The position numbers and the translations under genes were made by a program. A stretch of DNA of 64,000 nt from Pratylenchus scribneri (Eukaryota > Nematoda > Chromadorea > Rhabditida > Pratylenchidae). This document shows positions 57,388-64,000 of this stretch, piece by piece; position 1 is the first letter of the stretch, and every line of letters starts with the position of its first letter. Below the pieces are notes generated by a model. It ran no database searches, was not told the origin of the DNA, and worked only from the letters and a program-made list of their open reading frames with translations. The stretch lies in assembly GCA_030063045.1 (NCBI GenBank), contig JAQSEB010000059.1, forward strand, positions 2,976,001 to 3,040,000, in the 5' to 3' direction.

Positions 57388-58149
57388 ATTTTGCATTTTT
57401 TAAAATCAAACTTTAACTTAAAAATAAAATAAAAATGATTTGATTATAATGATTTTGTAATTTGTTTCGGTTATAGCCATTAATTGGCAAATTTACAGAT
57501 AGCTTTTTTTACTCTACGAGTAGTTAGTAGAGTAGATTGTTCAGTCAGTTGTGCATAGAGCTGGATAGCTGAGGCGGTAAAGCTATTGGATTTTGGTGTG
57601 GAAGTTCAACTCCCAGTGGTGGCAAATAGTTTTTTTTTACTTTTCTCCTCAATTTTCGAAGATGGAATCTTCTACAAAAAATGACGAACAAAAAGCATAA
57701 AAGAATGAAGAAAGAATAACATTTTGTTGAATAATTTATTTTGGAATTTTTGGAATGTTCTTAATTGACCTTGATGTGGAATATTATTTTATTTTGGGAT
57801 ATTTAAAGGAGTTGACAGGTGGTTGGCCGATGAAAATGAAACCAGTTTTTGAACGATTTATTTTATAGTGAAATAATCAATGTGAAGGGAATCAGATCAG
57901 CACAATTTTTTCTAGGAATATGCGAAAAATGATTATTTTTAAGCTATTAAAATTCAATAGCCAAATTATTTTTCCCTATTTTTTGTAAAAAAAATAAACC
58001 AATCCCCCTTCAAATGCAACATAATCCATCCTTGTCTTCCATTGAAAGGGGAGAGGGGGAGCATGTAATTTAAAGAAGAATCGTTTAAAAAAGAACAGCG
58101 AAACAACCAAATAGCGCCAGCTGATTATTTCCGCTTGAATGAATGCGAA
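57388..58149. other. Intergenic
   Basis: AT-rich, with a tRNA-like fragment (listed separately). The last part should hold the promoter of the ankyrin gene. No protein gene seen. Confidence 0.45.
57556..57637 (+). pseudogene. tRNA-like fragment followed by T-run
   Basis: Box-A-like TAGCTGAGGCGG (57565-57576) and box-B-like AGTTCAACTCC (57602-57612) have tRNA-like spacing, and a run of eight T (57630-57637) suited to stop RNA polymerase III follows. D-stem pairing GCT/AGC is present, but the anticodon stem and acceptor stem do not pair and the T-stem has a mismatch. Probably a decayed tRNA or a tRNA-derived SINE head. Confidence 0.3.
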
Positions 58150-60517
58150 ATGGAAGGAACCGAAATAAGTGGGGAGAGTAAATTGATCGGCCACAGGGCC
58201 CCAGCAGTGATTGATCAACAACATTTAATAAGAAACCCTCCATTGCATTTTAATTTAGTAATTGTTTTTGAATGGATTCATAAAAATGCCTCTGGAAAAA
58301 ATCAGAAGCTATTTTGTGAAGGGAGAAAGGCAACAAAATGTGAATTCCTCTTTGATGCCATCATCCTCCAACCAATTGCAACAAATTGGGTAAATTCATT
58401 TTTTTTACTGTATAAAATTTACAAAATCAGTCAAAATAATGCGGCCATTTCGTCGACTTCATCTTCGCCCGAAATTCCCAAAAATTTTCGCTCAATTTTT
58501 CGAATAAAAAGACAACAAAAAGCACAATTTGAAGGGATTGTTGGAACATCGGATGAAACATTAAAAATATCGGACAGTTCCAGTTTGTTTTTCGTAAAAT
58601 GAATTCTAATATTTCTTCCTTTTTAAGATGCCCTTAGGCGGCATCGGCGCCAATCCACATTGGCTTCCATTTTCACCGTTTTCAGCATTCCTTGTTTCCT
58701 CCTTTGCTTTCTTTCATTTTTGTTCATAATTTTGCTTTTTCTGGTCACCGGATATCATCTGGCCAAATATATGCATCCTTCCAATGATTCAATGCCGATT
58801 GCCGAATTCAGGGGCGACGATGAATTGGCAGCGATTGCCGGATGGCATTTTGGGGGAGAAGAAGGGTATTTTTGTGGAGGGAATTTAATGGGAAATATTT
58901 GGACCAAAATTTACAGAAGAGAATTATATTCGGCCAATTTATTCATCAATTTGAAGGAGAATAAAAATGATGGCAATGAAAAGTTGGTAAGTTTAGGGAA
59001 AAATTGGTAAAATGGACTAATTAAAAAATAGTCAGGCATTACATTTGTGAATGGCACAAAAATTGACATTTTGAATGGAAAATCGCCATTGAATTTGGCA
59101 GTGGAAAATGGTGATTTGGAATTGGTGAAATATTTAATCGAAAATGGAGCGAATGTGAGGGCAAAAGACCAAAATGGATGGACACCGTTGCATTCTGGGG
59201 CATTGAATGGGCAACGGACAATTTTATTATATTTGTTGAAATATTGGCAAGAAAATGGTGACGAAAATGAATTGGAGTCAATTTTGAAGGAAATGGAGGG
59301 AAGGAAAATGGCCGGAAATGAATGGGAAAAAATTAAATTGGATTTGAAGGAGGCAATGGCAAAATTGAATTCAAAAAGAAATGAAAGGTGGAAATATTTA
59401 TTTAAATGGAAATATTCAATTTGAATGCAGATTGGAATTGCCAATTATTGGCCATGCCGAATTAAAAATGCAAGAATATATTCATTTGGGACAAATTAAA
59501 AAGTTGGAGAGGAATATTTGAAGGGAAATTAATGTGAAATATTAAAGGAATGAAAAGCAACGACAAATTTGGGGCGATTTATTGAAGGCAGCAAAACATG
59601 GAAAAGTGGATTTGATGAGAAAATTGCTTGATCAGGGGGCGGACATAAATGAGACACGGAATGGATTTGGGAATAGTGCATTGCATTTGGCATCGACCTA
59701 TGGCCATTTGGAGGTGGTCAAACTACTTTTGGAGATGGGGGCTGATGTGCGGGCAAGGAACACAAAACAACAAACTGCACTCTATTATTCGGCATGTGAA
59801 GGCAAAGAACAGGTCGGAATGAAAATATGGCCATAAATGTGCCAAAATGGAATAAAAAATGATATCATTAATGGGAGGAAAGGAAATATATGTTGGCTAA
59901 GGTGGTCATTTTGTTGATTGAATTTGGGGCGGAAGTGAATGCCCGGGGAAAGGATGGGAACACTCCGTTGCATTGTGCAGCCGAAGAAGGATGGGAACGA
60001 ATTGAACAAATACTAATTGAGGTTGGGTTCAATGTTTAGAAGGGAATGAATGAATAAATTATAATTAGAATGGGGCAGAAGTGAATGCCAAAAATGAGCG
60101 AGGATATATTCCACTGCATTGGGCGGCACAATACGGAAAGGCGAAGGCATGTTCCACACTTTTGGCCAATGGAGCCGATGTGAATGCCAAAGTGACCAAA
60201 AATGAGGTCACCGCACTCCATTTGGCCGCACAAGAAGGCCATAAACATGTGATTTTAATTTATGAATAAATTTGATGTTTTTGAAGATTTTGGAATTATT
60301 ATTGGAGAATGGAGCAAATTTGGAGGAAGTTGATAGGTACGGATGGACGGCATTGCATTATGCGATCAGGAATGGACGAATTGGATGCGTTAAATTCCTT
60401 TTGGACAAATGGAATGGCCATAAAAATGAAGGGCCTTCATTTTTTGCACTAATCCACGGAGAAGATAATCAAATAAAGGAATTAATGATGCATAAATTAT
60501 TCCATTCAAAAAGATGA
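58150..60517 (+). CDS. Membrane-associated ankyrin-repeat protein
   Basis: N-terminal part of about 150 residues with no known domain (ATG 58150; a TTG-initiated extension was rejected). A single strong TM segment follows ('IPCFLLCFLSFLFIILLFLV'), then a spacer and ankyrin repeats: 'SPLNLAVENGDLELVKYLIE', 'DQNGWTPLHSGALNGQRTIL', a long insertion, 'DLLKAAKHGKVDLMRKLLDQ', 'GNSALHLASTYGHLEVVKLL', 'KQQTALYYSACEGKE', 'GNTPLHCAAEEGWERIEQIL', 'GYIPLHWAAQYGKAKACSTL', 'EVTALHLAAQEGHKHV' and 'GWTALHYAIRNGRIGCVKFL'. About 600 residues. One junction (about 59471-59548) has no GT donor; a GC-AG intron of 78 nt keeps the frame. Function unknown: ankyrin repeats bind proteins, and the TM segment suggests a membrane tether or channel-like protein. 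Confidence 0.75.
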
Positions 60518-60673
60518 AAAAAATATTATTTTGAGAGTAAATATTTATGAGTGGAGAAATGATTCCCATTCCCATCCTTATCTGTCTATATTTAATCATT
60601 ATTTTTGTTCATTTTATGATAAAATAACAGCAAAATATATTAATTTTTCCAATATATTTGACTAATAAGAGAA

Positions 60674-61627
60674 AATGTCAATTCAACAAATGAAAGGTAA
60701 AATTTAAATTAAATTGGAAAATTATTTTACCAAGATTGTCCCCGCCAATGTGATATTTTCGCAACGAGAATTGAACAATTGAATGCTCAAAAAATGGCAA
60801 TTTTGGTTGTTGATGTGCAAAATTGGGTGATGGATGAGGAAAAATTCAAAATTGGAGAATATTTTTATGAAGAAGCAAAACAACGAGTTATTCCAAATAT
60901 TCAAAAATTATTGGAAATTGGCAGGAAAAATAATGTGGAGGTGGGAATAAAAAATAATTCCGAAATTGGCCAAATTATTCACTAAAAAGTAAAACATGAA
61001 TTGAATCTAATCAAAGGAGAGGAGGGGATTTTTATTTATTTATTTTCATATTTCAATTTTGGAATCAAATTCGTCACAAAAAAAGCATCAAAGGGGCTTA
61101 TTAAGGAAAAATGATAAACCCGGTGGGTTTATTCTTTATTTTTTGAAGGTGGTATTTACTGTAATTGAGAATTTCACCCGAAATGGTCGTGATCGCAGTT
61201 TGGATTATAAAATGTCCAATTTCTTCGTCCCAAAAGGCTCAAATGATGCAAAAGTGATTGCGGAATTGGCAGTGGGGGAGGATGAAATGATCATCCCAAA
61301 AACATCGTCCAGCCTTTTCAATTCAACAAATTTTGAATATTTGGTTAGTTCCCTCTACCCCCAAATTTATTTTGACTTTCATCGCAGATGCGAAATATTG
61401 GCATCGAAACAATTGGGGTTTGCGGTTTCCTCACCGACCAATGTGTGGACCAAACAATTCGAGACGGCGCCGATCGAGGATTTCGAATGATTTGTGTGGA
61501 AGATGCATGCGGAACCGGATCGAAGGAAAGACATTTGGCCGCATTGAATGCATTCAAGGGATATTGCCGAATGGAGACCACAAAAACATTGATTGAGGCA
61601 ATGGAGAGGGATTTTAATATAAAATGA
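60674..61627 (+). CDS. Isochorismatase-like cysteine hydrolase
   Basis: Alpha/beta cysteine hydrolase of the isochorismatase/nicotinamidase fold. Exons: 60674-about 60693, about 60734-60941, about 61149-61343 and 61388-61627. The catalytic triad is visible: Asp in 'AILVVDVQNW', Lys in 'MIIPKTSSSLF' and Cys in 'GFLTDQCVDQTIRDGADRGF'. About 225 residues, full length. No signal peptide, so cytosolic unless exported without one. The active-site wording 'GFLTDQCVD...RD.ADRG' is closer to bacterial/fungal cysteine hydrolases than to animal ISOC1/ISOC2, from memory of the families. Isochorismatases of migratory plant-parasitic nematodes have been reported as candidate effectors against salicylate build-up. 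Substrate here unknown. Its 3' end nearly touches the convergent ShKT gene (13 bp between stops). Confidence 0.85.
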
Positions 61628-61640
61628 TAGAATAATTTAT

Positions 61641-64000
61641 TCAGCATAAATTGCAACTTTGGGGACAAAATTCTCGTTTCATTCGAAGTGGATAGAATTC
61701 TGAATTGCAAAATCCATGGGGCACAATTTGTTCGCAACTAAAATAAACAAATCAATTAATTTTGGATTATTTTAAAACCAACTATGGATAATAATCACGG
61801 CAAATGGCCCCTCCTCCAATTCCATTTTGTTGGTTTCGGGTGCCAATGCCAATTGTTGGGTTTCGGAGAAGGGAAAATGGACGGCGGGGACGGGCAGGTT
61901 GGACCAGAATGATTTCCCTTGGGGAGGAAATTGGGCGTTGAATGACAAATTGAGGAGGTGGTCGAGGTTGGGGAAGAGGCACTGATGGTTGGGGCGATTG
62001 AACAGCGGCGGATGGAAGAATATTATTATTATTATTATTGGTGGCAATTGGTTGTGGTTGGGGAATTGGGGAACCCTGTTGGGGTTGTTGGACAATTTGT
62101 TGGGGAGATTGGAACAAATTATTCGGCTGAGGAATTGATTGGGGCTGGGGAAGGAGGACTGTTGGTGGCTGTTGCTGGGGTTGTTGGATTGGGGCCGAAA
62201 TGATCATTTGTGGCTGAAAATGGAATTGTAAAAAGTGTTAAATTGGATGAAAATGAATGGAATTGGCCTGCTTTGGTTGGTCCACCAATATTGGCCCATT
62301 CAATAGTCGACTTCCTCCCAAAACAATTTGAGTGGGAATTGTTGCCAATTTTTGGCCTAAAATTCATTTTAAAATGATTTAATTAATTCTTCCCACCTGG
62401 CATTTTGATGAATTGAACCAATCGGACTGGTTTTGTCCCTTCCCCTTCATCAATTAGTGCCAATTTTTGTTTATTTACTTTTCGCTTCCTGCTTATTTCT
62501 TCATTTTCCCCATTTTTGGCCATTCTTTTCCTCAACATTTCCATCAATTTATCCATTGATCCAAATTCTCCCTCCTCTTCCTCTTTTATTTTTGTCGGCT
62601 TTTTCTGTTCCTGTCGTTCATTTGTTGTTGCCATTTTCAATATTTTGCCCAAAACATTCAACATCCTTTTCCCATCATCATTTTCTTCCTTATTCTTCTC
62701 TTCTTCCTCTTCTTCATTTTCCTCATTTTTTCTCTTCTTCCTTCCCTTCTTCTCCTTCTCAATTTGTTCAATGGCCAATATTTTATTTGTTTTCCTAATT
62801 TTGCGCAATTCCCCCAAAATTGCCAATAATTCTTCCTTCATTTCCTTTCCCATTTCCACCAATAATTCATTCCCATTCCTTTTGTCCTCTTTTTCCCCAA
62901 TTCCATATTTTTCCTTAATTTCTTCCAATGCTTTTCCAATTCCTCCTTTCATTTCTTCAATTTTCAATGCTTTTCCTTGCCGATCCCTCAAAATTCCATC
63001 GAATTTTTCCAATTCTTCATTTTTCATATTTTTTCTCCTCTTTCCACTTGGCCTTATTCTGACTCGAATTATTTTCGGTTTCCTCCTTCCTCTTCTTTCC
63101 AATTTCATTTTCATTTCTCCACTTTTCTTTATATCCGGCTTAATTCCTGCCATCGCCAAATCTTCCCCCAATTTTCCTTCATTTTCTAATTTTGATTGTT
63201 TCTCCTCAAATTCATCATTAAATTCCTCTTCCTCAATTAAATCATCCTCATTTTCTTCTTCATCTTCATTCATTCCCTTATCTTCTTCTTCGTCATCTTC
63301 TTCTTCTTTAAATTCTTCTTCATTTCCTAGTTTTTCCTTTAGAATTTCTAAAATTCCTTCAAATTCATCGTCCATTTCTTCCACTTGTTCATCCGCCTCT
63401 TCCTTTTCTTCCTCCCTTTCTTCTTCTTCCTCTTCATCATCATTCCCATCCTTTTCTTCCTCATCCTCATCATCATTCATTTTTTCATCTTCTTCTTCCT
63501 CATCTCCATCCCCCTTTTCCTCCTCTTCATCCTCCTCTATTTCAGGTTCTTTTTGTGAATTTTCCTCCTCTCCCATTTCTTCATTTGTTTCCAAAAGTTC
63601 ATCCACAATTTCCTCCTCTTTCTCCAATTTTGTATTTCTCTTCTCTCTTCTTCCTTCATTCATTTGATCCCCTTTTTCTGCTATTTTCATCATTGTTCCA
63701 TTCCTCTCTATTGTTGGTATTTCTGTTGAATTTCTTCCATCTTCCACTTTTTCTTCTTCTTCCTCCACTTCATTAATTTCTTCAAATGATTCCGAAATTA
63801 TTCCCCCCTCCTTCTCTTCTCCCCCACCAATCATCACAATAATTGGACTAATAAATTGTCCACTATTTTCGCCTTGATCTGATTGCACTTCTCTGCTAAT
63901 TTGCACCATTTCCATTCCATTTTGCCTCATTTTCATTCTTTCTTTTCTGCCCGTCCTTTTCGGGACCATTTTTCGATTGTCTATTACAATTATTGGCCCA
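61641..64000 (-). CDS. Acidic low-complexity protein with C-terminal ShKT domain (5' partial)
   Basis: The frame is open to the right edge of the window, so the N-terminus is missing. From the edge to 62383: a basic start, then an extremely Glu/Asp-rich region (residues about 130-290, with runs of E), a Lys/Arg-rich part ('RRGRRKPKIIRVRIRPSGKR') and more Glu/Lys repeats. After an intron comes a short exon ('LATIPTQIVLGGSRLLNGPI'). A GC-AG intron (62267-62214) leads to a Gln/Pro-rich exon with a run of six Asn. A last intron joins a ShKT-type domain with six Cys (Cx6Cx8CxnCx3Cx2C, ending 'CPQSCNLC') at 61641. ShKT domains are common in secreted nematode proteins and imply disulfide formation, hence secretion. 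More than 700 residues. No family recognised for the acidic part. Confidence 0.75.

Noticed and set aside
62516..63667. 383-codon Ser-rich frame on the + strand
   Set aside because: Antisense shadow of the Glu-rich coding region on the - strand (GAA/GAG read as TTC/CTC and TCT/TCC).

Overview
This window is nuclear DNA of a nematode. The genes are split by many very short introns (mostly about 40-60 nt, GT-AG or GC-AG), the DNA is AT-rich, and the gene set is typical of nematodes: a TNC-2-type body-wall troponin C, a divergent nuclear hormone receptor, an srsx-like chemoreceptor, a DUF229 sulfatase-like protein, the cilium gene IFT122 (daf-10), a zinc matrix metalloprotease and small LIM proteins. 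The high share of GC-AG introns, an isochorismatase-type cysteine hydrolase and several secreted low-complexity or cysteine-rich proteins fit a clade IV (tylenchid, plant-parasitic) nematode best. That placement is inference, and no species can be named from the sequence alone.

Layout. 0-8.3 kb: 3' end of UGGT (+), a DUF229 protein (-) whose introns hold a minisatellite and a MITE-like inverted repeat, a small LIM protein (-) and a membrane-tethered matrix metalloprotease (-). 9.2-10.6 kb: a 47-bp tandem array. 11-14.7 kb: a small secreted Cys-rich protein (+), a secreted charged protein with a possible nuclear signal (-) and a lysocardiolipin-type acyltransferase (-). 15-21.5 kb: an unknown Ser-rich protein, a GLY-7/GALNT7-like GalNAc-transferase, a second 47-bp array and troponin C. 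21.7-28.6 kb: a PTPDC1-like phosphatase (-), a nuclear receptor (+) and GPI transamidase PIG-K (-). 29.6-40.5 kb: a polytopic membrane protein, a GPCR, an unknown protein, a secreted Gly/Tyr/His-rich protein, a 2.4-kb gene-free stretch and an MFS transporter. 40.6-54.6 kb: a 36-bp tandem array, IFT122, another polytopic protein (-) and the splicing factor SON (-). 55.3-64 kb: CRIP-like LIM protein, TAP42/IGBP1, a membrane ankyrin protein, an isochorismatase-like enzyme and, convergent with it, an acidic protein ending in a ShKT domain that runs off the right edge.

The genes do not form one pathway; most are conserved housekeeping genes. UGGT, GPI transamidase and the GalNAc-transferase serve secretory-pathway quality control and glycosylation. 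The more unusual content is structural: two minisatellite families, each present at two separate sites, which share a palindromic TTCCGGAA core; at least nine well-supported GC-AG introns; and a 16-nt GT...AG interruption in the DUF229 gene whose removal restores the family alignment exactly. Gene models were built by eye from splice signals and protein similarity. First exons and exact splice sites are the least certain parts.
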